This document shows, piece after piece, positions 1 through 5,035 of a DNA stretch of 5,035 bases. Location: contig CAJTSV010000101.1 in assembly GCA_910579075.1 (NCBI GenBank), positions 2,376-7,410 on the forward strand, written 5' to 3'. Both the position numbers and the translations under genes were made by a program. The stretch comes from an uncultured Eubacterium sp. (GTDB lineage Bacteria > Bacillota > Clostridia > Lachnospirales > Lachnospiraceae). The notes beneath the pieces were generated by a model. It saw only the letters and a program-made list of their open reading frames with translations, was not told the origin of the DNA and did not search any database. How positions within the stretch are numbered: the stretch's first letter is position 1; the number at the start of each line of letters is the position of its first letter.

Positions 1-879
1 CCGAATAACCTGAATGCAGTTCTTTCCGCCCTGTTCAGCAGAAAAAGGCTGATAGTAGGTGTAAGTGCCGCAAAAGGAAGCTCAAAAATCCTGACCTTTC
101 TGTTATATATGTTCAATCGGAGAATTATGAAAAAATCAGTCTATTTTATGATGGGAGGAAGGGAAGCTGACAGGATAATCGGAGACAGCAAAGAAAGGCG
201 CTGGTATGGCAGTTATAAACGGATTTATGTTGAAACTGTATCTATGAGAGATAAAATGCGTCTTGCAGGAATGAAAAATGTCGAATTATATCCGAACTGC
301 CGTAAAAGACCTGAGAAGATAAGGGCTGCTGCCTGCAGTCATGAAAAGCTGAAATGCATATTTTTTTCTGGAATCAGTAAAATGAAAGGTGCGGATATTA
401 TTCTGGAAGCAGCAGAAAATATAGAAAATGCTGAGTTTTCGTTTTATGGGCACATTGAGCAAAGTTATAAAACAGAGTTTATGCAAAGATTAAAGAAATT
501 GAAAAATGTTTCATATAACGGAGTTTTTGCGGGAAACAGCAGCCGCCTGTATCGGCTGTTATCTTCTTATGATGTGTTGTTATTCCCGACAAAATGGACA
601 ACGGAAGGAGTTCCGGGAGTTCTTGTTGAAGCAAAATTTGCCGGGATAGTTCCGATAGTCAGTAATATTTGTTATAACAGCGAGATAATAACAAATGAAG
701 CTGACGGAATTGTACTTGAGGAAAACAATTCATTTTGCCTGGAAAATGCAATAAACGTTTTAAATAACAATAGAAATTATTTAAAAAAGCTGAAGGAGAA
801 TAGCTTAAAATCGGCTGAGTTTTATTATATTGAGCATTATCTGGGACAGATACTGCGTGATTTAAATGCAGAAAATTAA
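1..879 (+). CDS. GT4-like (GT-B fold) glycosyltransferase, 5' end missing
   Basis: The frame is open from the first base of the window to TAA at 877-879, giving 292 visible residues. GT4 enzymes usually have 350-400, so roughly 60-110 N-terminal residues lie upstream. The first ATG (109) is internal, because sequence before it already reads as protein. Visible features in order: the end of the N-terminal Rossmann domain; a segment YVETVSMRDKMRLAGMKNVE followed by YPNC, the usual GT4 lead into the C-terminal domain; FFSGISKMKGADIILEAAEN, the first strand and helix of that domain (nt 361-420); and EGVPGVLVEAKFAGIVPIVS with the EX7E pair at E202 and E210 (nt 604 and 628), which binds the nucleotide-sugar donor. 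It should be a cytoplasmic, retaining transferase adding one sugar to a lipid-linked repeat unit; donor and acceptor cannot be told. Parts are very AT-rich (positions 721-780 have 14 G/C of 60), unlike the genes downstream, which suggests separate acquisition. Confidence 0.9.
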   Translation, partial: PNNLNAVLSALFSRKRLIVGVSAAKGSSKILTFLLYMFNRRIMKKSVYFMMGGREADRIIGDSKERRWYGSYKRIYVETVSMRDKMRLAGMKNVELYPNCRKRPEKIRAAACSHEKLKCIFFSGISKMKGADIILEAAENIENAEFSFYGHIEQSYKTEFMQRLKKLKNVSYNGVFAGNSSRLYRLLSSYDVLLFPTKWTTEGVPGVLVEAKFAGIVPIVSNICYNSEIITNEADGIVLEENNSFCLENAINVLNNNRNYLKKLKENSLKSAEFYYIEHYLGQILRDLNAEN

Positions 880-890
880 TCAGGCAGCTG

Positions 891-905
891 TTTTACAATA
901 TCCTG
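891..905. repeat. left copy of a 15-bp inverted repeat
   Basis: TTTTACAATATCCTG here is the exact reverse complement of CAGGATATTGTAAAA at 1977-1991. Similarity continues imperfectly on both sides: GCACAGG occurs before the core and CAGC...GCCTG after it, in both copies, with small gaps. The left copy starts 12 bases after the stop of the upstream glycosyltransferase and the right copy lies at the domain junction of the next gene, so the pair brackets the whole GT-B module. It may be a recombination site or the remnant of a past rearrangement. No recombinase gene is visible in the window. Confidence 0.6.
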
Positions 906-974
906 TGCTGACTTGGTACATAAATGGCTGGGGAGAATGAAAAAATAGTTTGGGAGAGGCGGTGCCAGTAAAGA

Positions 975-3002
975 GTGACTCTGATAAATTACAATGCAGA
1001 CTTTTATAATCCATACGCAAACCAGTCTGTGACCAGAGATTACCTTTCCGTAATTGAAAGTGCCCTTTCCAGTCTGGCAGTCAGAAGACATAATATCAGC
1101 CGGCTTGTCCCGCAGACAGGCTTATCTTCGCGGATTGCCGTAACCGTGACAGCAGCTGATGCAGCCAGGGCGAGAAAGCTTGGCTATGGAAAAGTTATTT
1201 TATGGGCACAGGGTCTGTCACCGGAAGAATCCTTTCTGCGGCATCATTCTTATTTGAGATATCTGGTTTTATCTGCGATAGAGAAAAAGGGACTGGGCTG
1301 TGCAGATTTTGTATTTCTCGTATCGGATGAAATGAAAGCACACTTTGAACGCAAATACCGCATGCAGATTCCAAATGCATTTGTGATGCCGTGCTTTAAT
1401 GAAGAAATGGACAGGGAGCAGTTTCTGGTCCATGATTATAACGATAATGTGTTTATTTATGCAGGAACTCTGGCTGCATGGCAGTGCTTTGAACAGACTG
1501 TGCGGTTATATAAGCAGATAGAAGAAACATATGGAAATATTGTGCGTTTTCTGGTGCTGACACAGCAGCAGAAAGAAGCGGAAACGGTTTTGAAAAAATA
1601 CGGGATAAAAAATTATTCCACGGCATGTGTCCGCAAAGAGCAGGTGCGCATGGAAATGGCTAAAGCAAAGTTTGGGTTCTGCATCCGCGAAGATACTGCA
1701 GTGAACCGTGCTGCAACTCCGACAAAGCTTTCTTCTTATGTATGCAATGGCGTCATTCCGGTTTATTCTTCCTGCCTGAGGGATTTTCACCGCAGGGCAC
1801 AGGGGAATCCATACTGTCTTTGCGTGGATGATGCGCTTTTCTGGGAAAAACTTTGGCGGTGCATGCTGGGTGATAAAATAGAAGGGAAAAATATGTTTCA
1901 TGAGTTTCAGGAATCCTTTGGAAGATACTATTCGAAAAACAGCTATGCGGGGGGGGGGAATTGCACAGGCGCTGGGCAGGATATTGTAAAATCACAGCAC
2001 AGCCTGAAACTGTCCGTTATCGTTCCGGCTTATAACATGCAGGACTATCTGGAACGGTGCGTGATGAGCCTGCTGAAACAGGGCGGCATAGAGATGGAAA
2101 TTATTATTGTAAATGACGGGTCGCAGGATAATACATGCAAAACGGCACAGTCCCTTGCAGGAAGGTTTTCTAATGTCAGGCTTGTGAATCAGAAAAATAC
2201 CGGGCAGTATCATGCAAGAATTCATGGAGTCAGGGAAGCAAAAGGGGAATATATTGCATTTACTGATGCAGATGATTTTATAAAGAATGGTTTTTATTCT
2301 TCCGTTATGGCAGTTATGGAAAAGGAAGATGCAGATATCCTGGAATTCGGGATGATGAAAATAAAAGGCAGAAAGATTATCAGCAGATTTTCACCGCAAA
2401 TGCAGGTATATGATTCCAGGGAAGCTGTGCGGCGCCAGCTGCAAAAAGATGGCACAGTATACAGCAATGGGAATAAGATTTACAGATGCAGCCTGTTCCA
2501 AAAAATTCAATTTGATGAAAAGATACGCTATCATGAAGAAGATAAACTGCTGAATGTAAAAGTTATGAGCATTGCCCGTAAGGTAATGTCAATTCCGGAT
2601 ATTGGATATATATATGATACGCGGGATGAGAGCACGACAACAAGAGCCCTGACATATGATTATCTGAACGTAGTGAAATGCAGCAGGGCAGTATACCGCT
2701 ACATAAAAGAAAATCGTCCAGAGATGAGCCGGATGGCGGCAAGGGATTTGTGCGCACATCTGGCATTTTGTTATCTCAGCCTTGTACAGATGCCGGAAAT
2801 CGGGCGGGAACAGAAAAGAAAGCTGCGCTGCCGGTTCTGGAAGGAGTTTAAATTCCTGTATCAAAAAGAGCAGCAGGCAGGCTGTCGGCCGGTATCGGAG
2901 TCAGCGAAGCGCAGAGGAATGCTGTTTTTATTTTCCATTCATCCGGCATTTGCACAGCTGGGATTCTGGATAATGAACAAACAGACAGAAAAAAACAGAT
3001 AG
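975..3002 (+). CDS. two-domain glycosyltransferase: GT4-like (GT-B) module fused to GT2 (GT-A) module
   Basis: This 675-residue protein carries two transferase modules. Residues about 1-322 are GT-B/GT4-like: AQGLSPEESF near residue 78, a second Rossmann start (NVFIYAGTLAAW, about 158) and NRAATPTKLSSYVCNGVIPV (about 244-263), which matches the SPTK-EYL-CG-PVI donor-site pattern of GT4 enzymes. Residues about 344-580 are a GT2 domain: LSVIVPAYN, VNDGSQDNT with D381, the metal-binding DADD at 431-434 and the likely catalytic-base pair E522-D523 in HEEDKLLN. A hydrophobic segment near residues 645-665 precedes a charged tail. No signal peptide is seen, so it should work at the cytoplasmic membrane face, probably adding two consecutive sugars (inference). 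The linker is Ala-Gly-Gly-Gly encoded through ten G. The start is GTG: an in-frame TAA at 969-971 forbids upstream starts and no ATG occurs for over 100 codons. The nearest purine-rich site (GGGAGAGG, 952-959) is rather far, 15 nt. The protein could be two genes joined by a one-base change in the G run. Confidence 0.82.
   Translation: MTLINYNADFYNPYANQSVTRDYLSVIESALSSLAVRRHNISRLVPQTGLSSRIAVTVTAADAARARKLGYGKVILWAQGLSPEESFLRHHSYLRYLVLSAIEKKGLGCADFVFLVSDEMKAHFERKYRMQIPNAFVMPCFNEEMDREQFLVHDYNDNVFIYAGTLAAWQCFEQTVRLYKQIEETYGNIVRFLVLTQQQKEAETVLKKYGIKNYSTACVRKEQVRMEMAKAKFGFCIREDTAVNRAATPTKLSSYVCNGVIPVYSSCLRDFHRRAQGNPYCLCVDDALFWEKLWRCMLGDKIEGKNMFHEFQESFGRYYSKNSYAGGGNCTGAGQDIVKSQHSLKLSVIVPAYNMQDYLERCVMSLLKQGGIEMEIIIVNDGSQDNTCKTAQSLAGRFSNVRLVNQKNTGQYHARIHGVREAKGEYIAFTDADDFIKNGFYSSVMAVMEKEDADILEFGMMKIKGRKIISRFSPQMQVYDSREAVRRQLQKDGTVYSNGNKIYRCSLFQKIQFDEKIRYHEEDKLLNVKVMSIARKVMSIPDIGYIYDTRDESTTTRALTYDYLNVVKCSRAVYRYIKENRPEMSRMAARDLCAHLAFCYLSLVQMPEIGREQKRKLRCRFWKEFKFLYQKEQQAGCRPVSESAKRRGMLFLFSIHPAFAQLGFWIMNKQTEKNR
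1949..1958 (+). repeat. poly-G tract (10 G) at the domain junction
   Basis: Ten consecutive G lie exactly between the GT-B and GT-A modules of the surrounding gene. At ten, the two modules share one frame through Gly-Gly-Gly. At nine, translation would end after nine more codons at TAA 1987-1989 (GGG then IAQALGRIL). At eleven, it would end at TAA 2033-2035. The first in-frame ATG of the GT2 part is at 2037, inside the domain after its first beta strand, so a truncated state would probably lack a functional GT2 unit. Long G runs are classic slipped-strand contingency sites in other bacteria; that this one varies is inference. Confidence 0.85.
1977..1991. repeat. right copy of a 15-bp inverted repeat
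   Basis: CAGGATATTGTAAAA is the exact reverse complement of 891-905. It codes for QDIVK at residues 335-339, in the linker between the two transferase modules, 18 bases after the poly-G run. The reverse strand of the left copy encodes the same QDIVK, so an inversion between the copies would keep the GT2 reading frame open upstream, joining it to a reverse-strand frame that begins at 1091. Confidence 0.6.
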
Positions 3003-3108
3003 AGAAAGAAGAATTACAGAAAGAAAAGGATATAGAAAAAGATACAGAGACAAAAAGATTTGGAAAGAAATGGATATCGTAAAGAAAATGCAGGATAAAA
3101 AGAACAAC

Positions 3109-3144
3109 ATGTATAAAAAGAAAAGTATGTATAAAAAGAAAAAT
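3109..3144 (+). repeat. 18-bp tandem repeat, two copies plus a decayed third
   Basis: Positions 3109-3126 (ATGTATAAAAAGAAAAGT) and 3127-3144 match at 17 of 18 bases. 3145-3162 is a degenerate third copy with about 12 of 18 matches. In one frame the units spell MYKKKS, MYKKKN and ILKKKV. The unit length is a multiple of three, so gain or loss would alter peptide length or spacer length without a frameshift. Confidence 0.75.
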
Positions 3145-3164
3145 ATATTGAAAAAGAAAGTGCC

Positions 3165-3171
3165 GGGAGAG
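3165..3171 (+). promoter_or_regulatory. ribosome binding site of the polymerase gene
   Basis: GGGAGAG ends 8 bases before ATG 3180 and supports that start. The site lies inside the end of the small Lys-rich open frame whose TAA (3175-3177) is two bases from the ATG, so coupling is possible if that frame is translated. Confidence 0.6.
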
Positions 3172-3179
3172 TCATAAAA

Positions 3180-4076
3180 ATGCTGGCAGAAAGAATTTCA
3201 TTCCGTTTTGGGCAGATATCCCTGGACAGGTATTTCATAGACACTGCTTTGATTGCGGTGTTTGTGTTTCTCAATTCCATATTTGCAAGAGTGCCTGTCA
3301 TAACGCTTGTTCTGGGAGCTGTGGAGACACTGTTTCTGCTGTATGTGCTTTTTTTGGGCAGTATCAGCAGCCTGGCTGTTACGGTGCTGGTTCTTTTATC
3401 AGCTAATATTGAAAATCCGGGATTTGCACTGGGTAACAGGGATGCTGTGTTTTACAGCGTATTTCATCTGCCATATGTAAAAAGCTACCTGCTGCTTGGC
3501 ATTATGCTTCTGGCGATGGCCAGGTGTTTCTGGCATTTTTGCTGCCCGCCGTTTTCCCGGCAGACGGGATTTGACCGGTTTTATTTTATGAATCTGTTTC
3601 TGGCAGTGTCCGCGGTTCCCATGGTTTTTCTGGTGCTGGCATGCAATGATAATGGCATGATGGCCCATACGGATATGTGGCGGTATGTGGCAAGGGACGG
3701 CTATCAGATGATTCATGCAGTGTCTGTCCTGACGTTAGTGTATGTTTGCATGAAAAAGGATGCAGGGTTTGCAGGAAGGCTGAAAAACATTGCAGCGGCA
3801 GTCCTGTCCGGGACTTCGTGGGCAGCTGCGGCGCTTGCTTTGTGCGGGAATTATTACAGTATGTGGGGAGATGAATTTTATATTACCTGTCCCCTGATTC
3901 TTTTTTTTGCACCCGGCCTGATTTTATTTTTGGATGAAAAGCATGGATGGTTTCACCTGCTGACAGGATGCATGGCACTGCTTTTGCAGGTGCGGTTTAC
4001 AGTCGGGATTGCAGGGACCTGGTGGGTTTATATATTGCTGCTCTTGAAAGCTCTTCGCTTCTGCATTCTGATCTGA
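3180..4076 (+). CDS. Wzy-like polysaccharide polymerase, 5' part of a frameshifted gene
   Basis: The 298-residue product is strongly hydrophobic, with about ten candidate membrane helices near residues 20-37, 40-59, 61-76, 101-121, 135-154, 174-190, 203-222, 234-251, 256-271 and 275-289. A soluble segment around 155-173 (CNDNGMMAHTDMWRYVARDG) probably faces one side as a loop. No family signature is certain from sequence alone. The multi-spanning layout, the position between glycosyltransferases and a flippase, and the 3' continuation all fit a repeat-unit polymerase that joins lipid-linked oligosaccharides outside the cytoplasmic membrane. The frame ends abruptly in a hydrophobic stretch (KALRFCILI then TGA 4074-4076) inside a TCTGA repeat, and the protein continues one frame over. 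Start ATG 3180 has a good ribosome binding site. An alternative is a WaaL-type ligase, less likely in a Gram-positive. As it stands this part lacks the large loop and last helices, so it is probably inactive. Confidence 0.72.
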   Translation: MLAERISFRFGQISLDRYFIDTALIAVFVFLNSIFARVPVITLVLGAVETLFLLYVLFLGSISSLAVTVLVLLSANIENPGFALGNRDAVFYSVFHLPYVKSYLLLGIMLLAMARCFWHFCCPPFSRQTGFDRFYFMNLFLAVSAVPMVFLVLACNDNGMMAHTDMWRYVARDGYQMIHAVSVLTLVYVCMKKDAGFAGRLKNIAAAVLSGTSWAAAALALCGNYYSMWGDEFYITCPLILFFAPGLILFLDEKHGWFHLLTGCMALLLQVRFTVGIAGTWWVYILLLLKALRFCILI

Positions 4077-4080
4077 TCTG
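4067..4080 (+). repeat. TCTGA pentanucleotide repeat at the polymerase frame break
   Basis: TCTGA TCTGA TCTG (2.8 units) sits exactly where the polymerase frame breaks; the second unit supplies the TGA stop at 4074-4076. Deleting two units (10 bp) gives ATT CTG CTG CTT TTG CCT, reading CILLLLPAFFRKA, and joins the two halves into one 513-codon frame. One unit fewer runs into a third frame, and extra units keep the TGA. Confidence 0.75.
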
Positions 4081-4086
4081 CTGCTT

Positions 4087-4731
4087 TTGCCTGCATTTTT
4101 TCGGAAAGCCATATCGCTGGGCGGGCCGGTCAAAAAACTTCCGGTCAGGCTGGCCTGTCTGGCTGTTGCAGCAGCGGCAGGGTGTTATGTCCTGCAAAGC
4201 GGGATGCTGCATCAGGTAAGCGGACAGGTTTCCTATAAGCTGGCTTCCATTCTGGATATTTTCAGGGGAGAAGGCAGCCTGGCAGAAAAATTTATGGGCG
4301 CGGGCGATTCGGTAAGAATGCGCGTGGAAGAAATCATCAATGCGGGGCTGGAGCTTTTGAAAAAGCCGTATTTTCTGCCGTTTGGCAAAGGGTTTGGCGG
4401 GACAGTTACCAGGCACTGGGGGCTGAGTGACTGGAATGTGCCTGGCTCTACCTTTTCAGATGTCATGATTCATTACAGAACCTATTCCCATTTTCATATT
4501 TCAATTGCTGAAATTATAATTAATTACGGACTGGCAGGTGTTGTGCTGATTGTGTTTCTGGTGAAAAAATTCTGCCTGGAATATCTGGCAAAAGATGGAA
4601 ATGCATGGCTGGTTCTGGGTATTTTGTGGTTTGTATTTTTTTATTCGCTCTATTATTCGATGAATGCCGGGCTTGCCTGGATTTGCATCGGGCTGTATGA
4701 AAAATATGACAAAGACAGGAGTTTTTCATGA
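4087..4731 (+). CDS. Wzy-like polysaccharide polymerase, 3' part of the frameshifted gene
   Basis: This frame is open from 4072, just after a TGA at 4069-4071. The only early initiator is TTG 4087, with no Shine-Dalgarno before it, and the first ATG is at 4204, so independent translation is unlikely and this is best read as the second half of the gene beginning at 3180. From 4087 it encodes 214 residues. One helix (about 20-37) is followed by a large polar loop of about 100 residues containing FLPFGKGFGG and HFHISIAEIIINYGLAG. Three closing helices follow, at about 142-161, 173-190 and 191-204. A long loop late in the protein and a G-x-G-x-G motif followed by an H...E...GLAG stretch are typical of O-antigen/capsule polymerases and ligases (Wzy/WaaL superfamily). 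The stop overlaps the flippase start (ATGA), as in an operon. Joined to the 5' part without the 10-bp repeat, the total would be 513 residues, a normal Wzy size. Confidence 0.7.
   Translation: MPAFFRKAISLGGPVKKLPVRLACLAVAAAAGCYVLQSGMLHQVSGQVSYKLASILDIFRGEGSLAEKFMGAGDSVRMRVEEIINAGLELLKKPYFLPFGKGFGGTVTRHWGLSDWNVPGSTFSDVMIHYRTYSHFHISIAEIIINYGLAGVVLIVFLVKKFCLEYLAKDGNAWLVLGILWFVFFYSLYYSMNAGLAWICIGLYEKYDKDRSFS
4717..4721 (+). promoter_or_regulatory. ribosome binding site of the flippase gene
   Basis: AGGAG lies 6 bases before ATG 4728, inside the last codons of the polymerase frame. It fixes the flippase start and makes the ATGA stop-start overlap a likely site of translational coupling. Confidence 0.75.
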
Positions 4732-5035
4732 ATATAAGCAGGAAAGACGTTATCTGGTCTTATCTGGCCCGGTTTTTTACGGCTGGCGTCAATGTGATGC
4801 TTCTGCCGTTTATCTTAAAATTTTTAAGTGATGAGGAACTGGGGCTGTGGTATGTATTTGCCAGCATTTCACAGATTGTAAACCTGTTTGATTTCGGGTT
4901 TAATGCTTCCCTGTCCAGGCATATGACATATGCCTGGTGCGGTGCTCAGAAACTGGAACGCACCTGTGTGGCCCGGAAATCTTCTGGAGAGCCGGATGAG
5001 AGGCTTGTGTCGCAGATTATCGCTTCCTGCAGGGT
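4728..5035 (+). CDS. Wzx-like polysaccharide repeat-unit flippase, 3' end missing
   Basis: The frame runs open from ATG 4728 to the end of the window, giving 102 complete codons of a protein that normally has 400-550. The N-terminus has the layout of the MOP/PST (Wzx, RfbX) transporters: a short basic start (MNISRKD), a first helix VIWSYLARFFTAGVNVMLLP and a second, GLWYVFASISQIVNLFDFGF. It continues into NASLSRHMTYAWCGAQKLE; the D-F-G-F and S-R pair after helix 2 recurs in this family. It should move undecaprenyl-linked repeat units from the cytoplasmic to the outer face of the membrane. The start is supported by AGGAG six bases upstream and by the four-base ATGA overlap with the polymerase stop. 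MurJ or a MATE exporter are less likely given the neighbours. Confidence 0.85.
   Translation, partial: MNISRKDVIWSYLARFFTAGVNVMLLPFILKFLSDEELGLWYVFASISQIVNLFDFGFNASLSRHMTYAWCGAQKLERTCVARKSSGEPDERLVSQIIASCR

Larger units (their letters stand above)
3003..3179 (+). other. purine-rich low-complexity spacer with a possible small Lys-rich ORF
   Basis: The region between the transferase stop and the polymerase start is almost entirely A and G, built of degenerate AGAAAGAA/ATAGAAAAAG units. Because T is scarce there are few stop codons. One frame stays open from 2977 to TAA 3175-3177, two bases before the next ATG. Within it, ATG 3070 could start a 35-residue peptide (MDIVKKMQDKKNN, then MYKKKS, MYKKKN and ILKKKV repeats), with only a weak GGAAAG upstream. 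The peptide resembles no family I know and composition alone may explain it. The 3' end carries the ribosome binding site for the polymerase gene. No terminator hairpin is seen, so transcription probably continues through. Confidence 0.6.

Noticed and set aside
880..974. Promoter or terminator between the first and second transferase genes
   Set aside because: TTGGTA (913-918) has no good -10 partner at the right distance. The CAGCTG/CAGCAC elements do not form a stable hairpin followed by a T run.
876..1091. Reverse-strand 71-codon ORF
   Set aside because: It overlaps the start of the fusion transferase, has no ribosome binding site and shows no recognisable domain. It matters only as the frame that would be joined to the GT2 module if the segment 891-1991 inverted.
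2928..3301. Reverse-strand ORFs rich in Phe, Leu and Ser that resemble membrane proteins
   Set aside because: They are the complement of the purine-rich spacer: T/C-rich codons give Phe, Leu and Ser by composition. They have no start signals and overlap genes on the other strand.
4074..4078. Programmed +1 frameshift joining the two polymerase halves at ATC TGA T
   Set aside because: The context does not resemble the known CTT TGA C type, the tRNA could not re-pair well in the +1 frame, and no internal Shine-Dalgarno is placed before it. A repeat-length change or indel is simpler.
3947..4219. Third-frame ORF across the polymerase break
   Set aside because: It is Cys/Arg/Ser-rich with no continuous membrane pattern, and out of frame with both polymerase halves. 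It would be entered only if the TCTGA repeat had 1.8 units.
1..5035. CRISPR array, tRNA/rRNA genes, insertion sequence or recombinase
   Set aside because: No regularly spaced repeats, clover-leaf genes or transposase/recombinase motifs (DDE or R-H-R-Y) were seen on either strand.

Overview
The window is a stretch of a Wzx/Wzy-type surface polysaccharide (capsule or exopolysaccharide) biosynthesis cluster. All genes are on the + strand, and the cluster runs off both ends. Moderate and uneven G+C, purine-rich Shine-Dalgarno sites (an AGGAG and a GGGAGAG), tightly packed genes and the protein style suggest a low-to-moderate-GC Firmicute, most likely a gut Clostridia/Lachnospiraceae-type bacterium. 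That assignment is inferred from style; no taxonomic marker gene is present.

Layout: (1) 1-879, the 3' part of a GT-B fold, GT4-like glycosyltransferase, with distinctly AT-rich stretches. (2) 880-974, a short gap holding the left copy of a 15-bp inverted repeat. (3) 975-3002, an unusual two-domain glycosyltransferase: an N-terminal GT4-like (GT-B) module and a C-terminal GT2 (GT-A) module. They are joined in frame through a run of ten G (1949-1958), and the right copy of the inverted repeat lies just after it (1977-1991). (4) 3003-3179, a purine-rich, low-complexity spacer with an 18-bp tandem repeat. (5) 3180-4731, a multi-spanning membrane protein of Wzy-polymerase type, split into two reading frames at a pentanucleotide repeat (TCTGA TCTGA TCTG, 4067-4080). 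(6) 4728-5035, the 5' end of a Wzx-like flippase, overlapping the previous stop as ATGA.

Working model from known Wzx/Wzy pathways: the glycosyltransferases add sugars to a lipid-linked repeat unit on the cytoplasmic face, the flippase moves it across the membrane, and the polymerase joins units outside.

The most notable signals are the two simple-sequence repeats at reading-frame-critical points: poly-G at the domain junction of the transferase, and TCTGA in the polymerase. Removing exactly the two TCTGA units (10 bp) restores one 513-codon polymerase ORF. Losing or gaining one G cuts the GT2 module off the transferase. With the inverted repeats around the GT-B module, this makes the locus a good candidate for phase-variable polysaccharide structure. 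Homopolymer or indel errors in the assembly remain the main alternative.
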